NCBI GenBank assembly: GCA_040755035.1 | Contig: JBFMBU010000025.1 | Span: 1-36,745 of the forward strand | Direction: 5' to 3' | DNA length: 36,745 nt | Source of the DNA: RBG-13-43-22 sp040755035 | Lineage (GTDB): Bacteria; Desulfobacterota; RBG-13-43-22 | Part shown: positions 1 to 6,715 of the stretch, in pieces | Numbering within the stretch: position 1 is the first letter of the stretch | Layout: each line of letters begins with the position of its first letter | Made by a program: the position numbers and the translations under genes | The notes under the pieces: generated by a model | Database searches by the model: none | Seen by the model: only the letters and a program-made list of their open reading frames with translations | Told to the model about the DNA's origin: nothing

Positions 1-645
1 CGCCTGAGCGACCGTTCCGGCCATCGGGGAATCGGAGGAATCGTGGCCGAAAAAGGGACCCCGGGGTTTTCCTTCGGCAAACAGGAAACCTTTATGGGAC
101 TGCGCGGCATGCATAGCTGCGATCTCATTTTTGAAGATTGCCTGGTCCCGAAAGAAAACCTGATCATACCCGAAGGCGGTTTTGCCAAATTGATGCAGGC
201 CTTTGATGTGGAACGGTGCGGCAACGCCACGCAGTCCCTGGGGATCGCCTGGGGGGCCATGGAAGAGGCTAAAAAATATGTTCAGGAGCGCAAGGCCTTT
301 GGAAAACCGATTTGTGAATTCCAGGCTATCCAGTTATTGCTGGCCGATATGGCTATGAAGGTGGAGGCGGCCCGGCTTCTGATTTACCGGGCCGTGGTCA
401 ATGCCGGAAACGGGCTTCCCTCGGTTTTCGAATCTTCGGTGGCCAAATGTTTTGCCAATGAAATCGGCAAAGAGGTTACGGACCTGGCCATGCAGATCTT
501 CGGCGGATACGGTTATTCTACGGAATATCCCATTGAGCGAATGCTGCGCGACAGTCGCGGCTGGCCTCTGGCCGGCGGAACGGTCCAGATCCAGCGCATC
601 AACATCGCCTCGGCCATGCTCGGGAGACGGTTTGACCAGAGATAA
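1..645 (+). CDS. Acyl-CoA dehydrogenase, C-terminal part (5' end outside window)
   Basis: The frame is open from base 1, so the gene begins upstream; 214 residues are visible. It is the C-terminal two thirds of an FAD acyl-CoA dehydrogenase: the middle beta domain (MGLRGMHSC, then the VP loop FEDCLVPKENL) followed by the helical C-terminal domain (QERKAFGKPI, then QIFGGYGYSTEYPIERMLRD and GGTVQIQR). These enzymes introduce the alpha-beta double bond in acyl-CoA and pass electrons to ETF. The usual catalytic glutamate in the EGT-QIQR loop is replaced (LAGGTVQIQR), while an FDVER motif (Glu codon 211-213) falls where isovaleryl-CoA and long-chain acyl-CoA dehydrogenases keep their base. That suggests branched- or long-chain rather than short-chain type, but substrate cannot be assigned. 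Stop TAA, followed within 40 bases by the substrate-binding protein gene. Confidence 0.93.
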   Translation, partial: RLSDRSGHRGIGGIVAEKGTPGFSFGKQETFMGLRGMHSCDLIFEDCLVPKENLIIPEGGFAKLMQAFDVERCGNATQSLGIAWGAMEEAKKYVQERKAFGKPICEFQAIQLLLADMAMKVEAARLLIYRAVVNAGNGLPSVFESSVAKCFANEIGKEVTDLAMQIFGGYGYSTEYPIERMLRDSRGWPLAGGTVQIQRINIASAMLGRRFDQR

Positions 646-682
646 GGAAAGGTACGGATAATAAAAAAGAAATGAGGGTAGG

Positions 683-2359
683 ATGAACAAAAAGCAGATA
701 AATAAAGTAAAACGTTATTTAACCAGGATATTATATACGCTGAGCGGGTTTTTTATTCTTTTCATAATTTTTTCCTCATCGGGTATGGCGTCGGCCAACC
801 CCCCCCAACCTCAAAACCAAACTCCGATCAATAAAAGTAACAAATTCTCGAAACAACCAAAGCCTCAATACGGAGGGATTTTCAGGACCGTTATGGCCGC
901 CGATCCCCGCTCCCTCGACCCTCATATGGAGGTCTCGGTCGGGACCACTTTGATCACCCTCAACACGTACAACAATCTGCTGCGTTTCAACCCGGAGATG
1001 ACCGGCTGGGAATTGGAACTGGCTGAAAGCGTCAAGCAGATCAATGCCACGACCTATCTGTTCAAAATCCATAAAGGGGTGCGCTTTCACGATATCCCGC
1101 CGGTCAACGGAAGGGAGTTGACCTCGGCCGATGTCAAATACAGCATCGAACGGGTGGCGGGCCAATATGGAAAGAGGACCGATTTTAAACACCGCTGGTA
1201 TTTCGAAAATAAGATCAAGTCCATGGAAACGCCGGATAAATATACCCTGATCATCAAAACCGTAGAGCCTAACGCCGCCTTCCTCAGGCACCTCTCCTCA
1301 CCCTGGTGCGCCATTGTGCCCAAAGAAGCGGTTGACCAGTTTGGCGATCTGAAGAACCAAGCCATTGGAACCGGTCCCTTCATGATCAAAGAATGCGTCA
1401 AGGGATCGCATATCGCTCTAATAAAAAATCCAAACTACTGGAAGAAGGGCCTGCCATATCTGGACGGAATTCATTTCAAGATCATGCCCGATCCTTCCAG
1501 TATCCTTTCCGCATTCATCGCCGACCGACTGGATGGAAGCGCTGTCTATCACCACCAAATTGAAACCATAATCCAAAAAGCCCCGCAGACGTTGATTGAG
1601 CAATTACCGGGCACCCATATGTGGGTCCTGCGCGTACAACCCTGGATCGAGGGGACAAAACCCCTCAAACCCCCCTTTGACAACCCTAAAGTCCGGCAGG
1701 CCTTAACTATGGCCATTGACAAGAAAAAACTTCTCCACCTGGCCTGGGGAGGCAACGGGAAAATAGGGGTCGGGGTGATTCCTCCGGTGCTGGAAGATTC
1801 CCTCAAAGAAACCGATCAGGTAAAATACGATCCCAAAAAGGCTAAACAGCTTCTAACCGAAGCCGGGTATCCCAATGGATTCAGCATAGAACTTTTGACC
1901 TGGACTTCGGAATACATGAAGATCCCGGCCCAGATCCTCAAGGAAATGCTAAAAGAGGTCGGCATCGAGGTTAAGATGATCTTTTTAGAACAGGCCCAGT
2001 ATCTCAACCGGGCTTACCGCTTTGATTACCATCTGGCCCTGCACATCACCACCGCCGGGGTGGACCCGGAGGATTGGCTGGTTCCCTATTTCGGTCCTGT
2101 GGATGAATCGACCGTTTATAAATGGAGCAATCCGGAAATCTGGAAATTGGTCAAGGAACAATCAAAGATCATGGATGTAAAAAAGCGTAAGGCCATGATC
2201 AGAACCATCCAACAAAAATTGATGGAAGACGCCCCCTTTGTCTGCCTTTTTACCCAGACCCGATTTTCCGTCAGAAAACCCTATGTTCATGTCCTGAAGC
2301 GATATAAGCTGGATTATCAACCCTTATACGGGGAATATTTTTGGATGGAGAAGCATTAG
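683..2359 (+). CDS. ABC transporter substrate-binding protein, family 5 (DppA/OppA type)
   Basis: 558 residues, the usual size for SBP_bac_5 proteins that bind peptides, nickel or other solutes outside the inner membrane. The N-terminus has a basic stretch and a hydrophobic signal segment (about residues 10-38, ending near GMASA). The family signature follows: GGIFRTVMAADPRSLDPH near residue 65-82, KGVRFHDIPPVNGRELTSADVKYSIER around 135-160, and the late NPKVRQALTMAIDKKKLL block. A Shine-Dalgarno-like GAGGGTAGG directly precedes ATG 683. No permease or ATPase genes follow, since the next gene is convergent, so it is an orphan receptor here. Ligand unknown. Stop is TAG, showing TAG is a normal stop in this genome. 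Confidence 0.9.
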   Translation: MNKKQINKVKRYLTRILYTLSGFFILFIIFSSSGMASANPPQPQNQTPINKSNKFSKQPKPQYGGIFRTVMAADPRSLDPHMEVSVGTTLITLNTYNNLLRFNPEMTGWELELAESVKQINATTYLFKIHKGVRFHDIPPVNGRELTSADVKYSIERVAGQYGKRTDFKHRWYFENKIKSMETPDKYTLIIKTVEPNAAFLRHLSSPWCAIVPKEAVDQFGDLKNQAIGTGPFMIKECVKGSHIALIKNPNYWKKGLPYLDGIHFKIMPDPSSILSAFIADRLDGSAVYHHQIETIIQKAPQTLIEQLPGTHMWVLRVQPWIEGTKPLKPPFDNPKVRQALTMAIDKKKLLHLAWGGNGKIGVGVIPPVLEDSLKETDQVKYDPKKAKQLLTEAGYPNGFSIELLTWTSEYMKIPAQILKEMLKEVGIEVKMIFLEQAQYLNRAYRFDYHLALHITTAGVDPEDWLVPYFGPVDESTVYKWSNPEIWKLVKEQSKIMDVKKRKAMIRTIQQKLMEDAPFVCLFTQTRFSVRKPYVHVLKRYKLDYQPLYGEYFWMEKH

Positions 2360-2389
2360 GAAAACAGAACCCGCGGATTCCTTTTTAAA
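2358..2389 (+). terminator. Weak terminator-like hairpin after the substrate-binding protein
   Basis: A short AGGAA/TTCCT inverted repeat with a long loop is followed by TTTTT in the gap between two convergent genes. The stem is only five pairs, so this is a tentative call based on position and the T-run. Confidence 0.3.
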
Positions 2390-3146
2390 AATCAGCTCTC
2401 GATCCTATCCGTTCTTCCGCCTTCCAGTAATCCTCGAGGCTGCCGATGTCGATCCGGAAACCCGTAGGTTTGAAGGCGTAGACGGGTTCCTTTTTACACA
2501 AAAAGGAAATAAAATGGCCCGGGGCATCCATCCTCTTTTCGACATTTAAGAATCCATCCAAAAGGCCCCAGGCGGATGGTTGGAAAAAATAAAGAGGCGG
2601 GCAAAACCACTCCGAAGCCGGGGACTCGGGTTTTTCGTGCAAATCCAACACCCGGTTATCTTCACCCAATTCAAGCACCCCGGTCTTTTTTAACTTCAAG
2701 GGGTCTTTTTCCGGCAGGGCTACGACATAATGGTCCCCGCCTTCCCGGAAGCGGTCCCAGAGGGTTTCAAAAGAAAACCGGTAAATATTGTCACCGGCCG
2801 ACACCAAAATTTTTTCCGGGGAACCCAGGTTCTTTAAAACGAATTGCAGATCGGCCAGGGCCCCGGACCGGTTTTCATTTTCCGTGGCACCGCTGTTATG
2901 CAGATAAACCGCCATCAACCCAGACCGGTTTTGATCCGACCAGGCCCTTCGCCAGTCTTCAAAGTGGCCGAAAAATTTGGCATTGGTCACAATATGGACT
3001 TCCTCAAGACCCGGCAGGTCCTTAATTTGTTCAATCAAATAATGGAGGACCGGTTGACCGGCTACGGGCAGCAGGGGTTTGGGGAAGTTTTCCGTTAAGG
3101 GATACAGTCGCGTGGCAAATCCGGCACAAAGGATAACGGCTTTCAT
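2385..3146 (-). CDS. Sugar-1-phosphate nucleotidyltransferase (RmlA/MurU-like)
   Basis: 253 residues of a single NTP_transferase (GT-A fold) domain. The nucleotide-binding start reads MKAVILCAGFATRLYPLT, a variant of the usual GGxGTRLxPLT, followed by KPLLPVAGQPVLHYLIEQI. A metal-binding GDNIYRF (D-N rather than D-x-D) occurs mid-protein. The enzyme should condense a sugar-1-phosphate with an NTP to give an NDP-sugar. Its ATG overlaps the stop of the upstream kinase by four bases (ATGA), so the two are translationally coupled and probably act in sequence: sugar to sugar-1-phosphate to NDP-sugar. No left-handed beta-helix acyltransferase domain is present, so it is not a full-length GlmU. Substrate is inferred only from the partner gene. 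Confidence 0.87.
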   Translation of the reverse strand: MKAVILCAGFATRLYPLTENFPKPLLPVAGQPVLHYLIEQIKDLPGLEEVHIVTNAKFFGHFEDWRRAWSDQNRSGLMAVYLHNSGATENENRSGALADLQFVLKNLGSPEKILVSAGDNIYRFSFETLWDRFREGGDHYVVALPEKDPLKLKKTGVLELGEDNRVLDLHEKPESPASEWFCPPLYFFQPSAWGLLDGFLNVEKRMDAPGHFISFLCKKEPVYAFKPTGFRIDIGSLEDYWKAEERIGSRADF

Positions 3147-4342
3147 ACAAAACAGACCCCATCCGCCGACCGGGTCAGAAACACCCTGGTCTGATCAGCC
3201 ACCTCCGGATGTTGCTTCCGGTAGGCGTTCTGAATCGTTTCCAGGGCCGATTCGGCCTGTTCGGTTTTTACCAAACCGACCACACATCCTCCAAAGCCCC
3301 CGCCCATGAAACGGGACCCGATTATTCCCGGTGTTGAACTGACCATCTGCTGTAAATCACAAATGGCCGGTATGCCGCATTCGTATTTCTCCATGGAACT
3401 TATGCAGGTCTCGTTCATCAACCCGGCAAATTCCGCCATCCGACCCTCTTTCCAGAAAAATAAACCCTGCTGAACCCTTATGACCTCGTTGAAAAAATGC
3501 TCCGCCCTCCGTCTTAGGGAATCGGGTAGTTGTTCCCGATAACGTTCGAAAACCTCTGCCGGGATATCGGAAAGGATTTGGACCGCCGGGCCGCCCTGCT
3601 GGGAAGAGAGCCTGTGGGCGGCTTCCTGACATTCCTGAACACGGGAGTTAAAGTGAGAGGTGGTCAGTTCCCTTCGATAACCGGAAAATGCAATGAGGAT
3701 CCGGTAATCCCTCCAGACCGGGGGCGCGGGCAGAGGGGAAACCGTTTCTGCTTTGGTATCGATATACAACAGATGGTCTTTTTTGCCGAAGACGATACTG
3801 GCCTGATCCAAAATACCGTTTTGCAATCCCAGATAATGGTTTTCCGCCCTCCGAGTCAGGGAAACCAAATCCCAGGGACTTAAAGAGATCCGGTTGGCCT
3901 CGGCTAGGGCGGACAGATAGGCCAAAAGGACCGAGGCCGAGGAGCTTAATCCGCACCCCGGCAGCATGCCGTCCACCAGGCCGATGAGGCCTCTCTGGAG
4001 CGGATATTTCTCTTTTAAGGCCAGGACAGCGGCCCGGACATACTGCCCCCAGTGAATCTCAACGGATTCAGGAACGGAATCCAGGGCAAAGGAAATCGCC
4101 CCGGGATAATTTTCGCTGCTAAGCTCGATGCCCCCTTGTTCAGAGGGAACATAGGCCAGAAACGTATAGGCCTCGATGGTCATCCCCAGGACCGGACCGC
4201 CCTGGTGATCAATGTGGGCCCCGAGCGGGCAGATCCGATAGGGGGAAGCCACCACCCGAATGGCCGCAGGGCCGACCCCTTTCTGATCGATCAGGGTCTG
4301 AACCAGTTTTTCTTTAACTTGCGATAAATCAGGAAAATTCAT
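3143..4342 (-). CDS. GHMP sugar kinase, galacturonokinase-like
   Basis: 399 residues of the GHMP kinase superfamily, galactokinase branch. The N-terminal galactokinase signature (normally GRVNLIGEHTDY) reads SPYRICPLGAHIDHQGG, which I recognise as the form found in plant galacturonokinase. The ATP-binding GHMP motif is LPGCGLSSSASVL; the C-terminal motif is GSRFMGGGFGGCVVG. Further stretches such as NGILDQASI and LIAFSGYRRELTT also resemble the plant enzyme more than bacterial GalK. Predicted reaction: ATP-dependent C1 phosphorylation of a sugar or uronic acid. It is the first gene of a two-gene unit with a nucleotidyltransferase. No clear Shine-Dalgarno precedes ATG 4342. Galactokinase proper is the main alternative. 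Confidence 0.85.
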   Translation of the reverse strand: MNFPDLSQVKEKLVQTLIDQKGVGPAAIRVVASPYRICPLGAHIDHQGGPVLGMTIEAYTFLAYVPSEQGGIELSSENYPGAISFALDSVPESVEIHWGQYVRAAVLALKEKYPLQRGLIGLVDGMLPGCGLSSSASVLLAYLSALAEANRISLSPWDLVSLTRRAENHYLGLQNGILDQASIVFGKKDHLLYIDTKAETVSPLPAPPVWRDYRILIAFSGYRRELTTSHFNSRVQECQEAAHRLSSQQGGPAVQILSDIPAEVFERYREQLPDSLRRRAEHFFNEVIRVQQGLFFWKEGRMAEFAGLMNETCISSMEKYECGIPAICDLQQMVSSTPGIIGSRFMGGGFGGCVVGLVKTEQAESALETIQNAYRKQHPEVADQTRVFLTRSADGVCFV

Positions 4343-4474
4343 TTGGGAAAAGGGAACAAGGTGTTTTTTTTGAGAACAGTATAGGAAAGGGAGATGGGTG
4401 GTGCAATAGAAAAGATTGAAAAAATTCAGGCCCGGCTATTTTTTAAGACTTGAGTTAGGGTCATGAACAATTAG

Positions 4475-4729
4475 TATAGCCTGGGAGGCAACGACACCCC
4501 ATACCTCTCCTGCGGCTCCGGCTCTGACCCTCTGACCATCAACCAGCTTAATCAGAGCCTCACGCTGGAGGATGAATCCGGCCGTGTCCTTTTCAGCATA
4601 GGCAGCGGCGGCACCTATTTCGTCATTAAAGAGCTGGAACGGATCACTGTCCCGGGCCCCGGCGGGGTGGTCCTCTTTTCCCTGAACACCATCGGCATCA
4701 TCCCGGCCCTTCCGTTGCTTTTGAATTGA
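4475..4729 (+). pseudogene. 3' remnant of an RTX-like repeat gene (paralogue of 5860-6654)
   Basis: Translated in the plus frame this gives 84 residues ending in GVVLFSLNTIGI then IPALPLLLN, nearly the same as the end of the protein encoded at 5965-6654; by eye about nine of ten bases agree over the last 160. The remnant joins repeat unit 3 (SLGGNDTPYLS) directly to unit 15 (CGSGSDPLTIN), so eleven 33-base units are missing exactly in register. Upstream an ATG (4463) meets TAG (4472) after three codons and homology stops, so signal peptide and start are absent. I infer a decayed duplicate shortened by recombination between repeats. Confidence 0.82.
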
Positions 4730-4850
4730 TGAAAAAAGCAATTTTTCAAGTTGGTTAGGCTGAAGGCTGAAGACAGAAGGAAATCCGACTAAAATCAACT
4801 TTCTACAAAGGTCCCCCTCTATCCAATTGCCTTTGGTCGTACTTTTCTCC

Positions 4851-4879
4851 TTGACCGTGCCTTTTTAGTTCCTTATACT
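4851..4879 (+). promoter_or_regulatory. Sigma-70 promoter of the mntA-hepT pair
   Basis: TTGACC (4851-4856), a 17-base spacer and TATACT (4874-4879). Transcription would start about 4886, leaving a very short leader before ATG 4902. Confidence 0.65.
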
Positions 4880-4901
4880 CTTACCATAAGATCAAACCCG
4901 G

Positions 4902-5324
4902 ATGATGCTATCGGACATGCAAACCAAGATCAAACCAAATATCGGGGCGAAAGAAGAATCCCTTCGTTTATCGGCTGAATGGCTGGGCAAAGACGATAAC
5001 GTCATCTTTGCCCTGGTTTTCGGGTCCTTTTCCAAAGGAAGGCATAAGGCAGATAGTGACCTGGATATAGCGGTTTTTTTCAAGACTCCCCCGGAAGGAC
5101 TTGATCTTTTGTTTTACCGCTCCCATCTTTCCGAAAAGGCCGGAAAAGAAGTGGATTTGGCCGTTTTGAACCGTGCCTCTGCTTTTTTGAGACATCAGGT
5201 AATGAAATACGGACTTTTACTTTTGACTAAAGATCAATCCGTTTACGGCCGCTTCCGGGAAAAAACCATTTTTGATTATCAGGAATATCAATTCCTGTCC
5301 GGGATGCACGTCTATGATCGATAA
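4902..5324 (+). CDS. mntA: MNT-domain antitoxin (MntA-type minimal nucleotidyltransferase)
   Basis: 140 residues with the minimal nucleotidyltransferase signature GSX10DXD: GSFSKGRHKADSDLD near residues 41-55, and a third acidic residue in KEVDLAVL. In characterised HepT/MntA (type VII) systems the MNT protein is an antitoxin that attaches AMP units to a tyrosine of the HEPN toxin. Two ATGs are adjacent at 4902/4905 and another lies at 4917; none has a strong Shine-Dalgarno site, and I chose the first. The gene overlaps the downstream toxin gene by 11 bases. Its base composition is AT-richer than the flanking metabolic genes, in keeping with an acquired module. Confidence 0.9.
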   Translation: MMLSDMQTKIKPNIGAKEESLRLSAEWLGKDDNVIFALVFGSFSKGRHKADSDLDIAVFFKTPPEGLDLLFYRSHLSEKAGKEVDLAVLNRASAFLRHQVMKYGLLLLTKDQSVYGRFREKTIFDYQEYQFLSGMHVYDR

Positions 5325-5739
5325 AAAGCTGGTAGAGAAAAAAATCCGCCGTATCGAAGGATTTCTAAGAGAATTAAAACAGGTAACAATTTCCACCTTC
5401 GAAGAATTTCAAAAAAATACCGTAATCAAGCGGTTTGTTGAAAGAAATATCGAACTGGCCATAGAGCAGATGACGGATATCTGCAGACACCTGGTGGCTG
5501 AATTGGATTTGCCTGAACCGGAAACTTATGCCGATTGTTTTGACATATTAGCGCAAAACAAAGTCATTCCCAATAAGGACGCAGATACATTTAAAGCTAT
5601 GGTCAGGTTCAGAAATGTCCTGATTCATATTTATGATGGGATTGATGATTCCATTACCTACGGGGTATATAAAAAACATCTTAAGGACTTCAAAAAATTT
5701 GCCGAAATCATTCGAGCCTTTCTGAATCCTATCTCCTGA
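5314..5739 (+). CDS. hepT: HEPN-domain toxin (HepT, DUF86 family)
   Basis: 141 residues, all-helical, starting MIDKKLVEKKIRRIEGFL, which is typical of DUF86. The start ATG 5314 lies inside the end of mntA (11-base overlap), so the two are translationally coupled. Near the C-terminus is FRNVLIHIYDGID, giving the HEPN RNase motif RX4H extended to RX4HXY (R-NVLI-H-I-Y). That tyrosine is the residue modified by MntA in studied systems. Predicted role: RNase toxin held inactive by AMP addition. All key residues are intact, so the pair should be functional. A longer in-frame ATG at 5272 would put its start deeper inside mntA and is less likely. Confidence 0.9.
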   Translation: MIDKKLVEKKIRRIEGFLRELKQVTISTFEEFQKNTVIKRFVERNIELAIEQMTDICRHLVAELDLPEPETYADCFDILAQNKVIPNKDADTFKAMVRFRNVLIHIYDGIDDSITYGVYKKHLKDFKKFAEIIRAFLNPIS

Positions 5740-5859
5740 TCCCCGTTCAATTTGAGTTTTTATTAATAATAAAAAAATATTTCAGCTAAAGGGATTATTG
5801 AAAGTTCAAGTCCACATAAAAGCTTACGCCCGTTACCTGGGACGGAAGGAGGAGTCGCT

Positions 5860-6654
5860 ATGAACGGACATAAAAACCTGCTTTCTTGGGTGGCGTTTTT
5901 CGGGGTGTTGCTGGTATGGGCCGCGTTCTTTCCGACCACCGCATTGGCGCAGATGACCCATTAGGTGGTGAAAGGGACCTATGGGGATGATACCCAGATA
6001 ACCCTGGGCACTCCGGGAAAGGACTTCATCAGCCAATACGGCCTGGGGGGCAACGACACTCAGTACCTTTCCGGGGCTGATAGTGACGACTGGCTGGAGC
6101 AGGACGGCGGAGATGGGAATGATAATATGACCATATATGGCGGGACCGGAAATGATCTTATCCATCAGGACGGCGGCAACGGGAGCGATATACTATCCAT
6201 TTATGGAGATGTTGGTAACGACATTATTTTCCAGTTCGGAGGTCATGGGGATGATCATATCACCACATATGGTGGAGAAGGCAACGACCATATTTATCAG
6301 TCCGGCGGGCCGGGCAATGACACGATGAAGGTGGATGGTGGACAAGGGGACGATCTGGTGAGGATCGACGGCGATGAGGGAAATGACACCATCACTTATG
6401 ACGTATCTGAGGGGCAAGACGTGGCCTTTATCAGCTGTGGCCCCGGTATTGACCGCTTAACTATCAACCAGAATACTCAGAGTTTGACACTCGTGGATGA
6501 ATCCGGCCGTGTCCTTTTCAGTATAGGCAGCGGCGGCACCTATCTCGTCGTTAAAGAGCTGGAACGGATCACCGTCCTGGGCGCCGGCGGGGTGGTCCTA
6601 TTTTCCCTGAATACCATCGGCATCATCCCGGCTCTGCCTTTGCTTTTGAATTGA
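5860..6654 (+). pseudogene. Secreted RTX-like 11-residue-repeat protein interrupted by an in-frame TAG
   Basis: A near-perfect Shine-Dalgarno (GGAAGGAGG) precedes ATG 5860. The first 30 codons encode a signal peptide (MNGHKNLLSWVAFFGVLLVW, then AAFFPTTALA and a signal peptidase I type cut before Q). Codon 35 is TAG (5962-5964); the same frame continues from GTG 5965 to TGA 6654 (229 residues). Residues 4-168 of that part are fifteen consecutive 11-residue units, consensus G-G-x-G-N-D-x5, with Asp at position 6 in all fifteen and Gly at position 4 in fourteen. This resembles calcium-binding RTX beta-rolls, whose usual period is nine. A hydrophobic C-terminal tail (GIIPALPLLLN) follows. Either a recent nonsense mutation, readthrough, or a sequencing error; reinitiation at GTG 5965 would give a non-exported protein. 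Confidence 0.8.
5974..6468 (+). repeat. Fifteen tandem 33-base units encoding 11-residue RTX-like repeats
   Basis: Units run without a break from GTYGDDTQITL to CGPGIDRLTIN. Even-numbered units tend to carry Gln at position 10 (FISQY, WLEQD, LIHQD, IIFQF, HIYQS), odd ones end TIY, SIY or TTY, so a 22-residue super-period is visible over roughly units 2-10. This fits a beta-roll with 22 residues per turn and two distinct faces (inference). Confidence 0.85.
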
Positions 6655-6715
6655 TGTAAGAAAAAAGAGGATTCGAGGATTCCAGGAGTCATGGATTCGA
6701 AGGGGCAAGAAAAAG

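Noticed and set aside
4436..4798. Minus-strand open frame of 120 codons
   Set aside because: It is antisense to the RTX remnant whose plus-strand translation matches the downstream paralogue.
5974..6468. CRISPR array
   Set aside because: The 33-base units are translated repeats with no constant repeat/variable spacer pattern.
5860..6654. TAG recoded as an amino acid throughout the genome
   Set aside because: The substrate-binding protein ends cleanly at a TAG, so general reassignment is unlikely.
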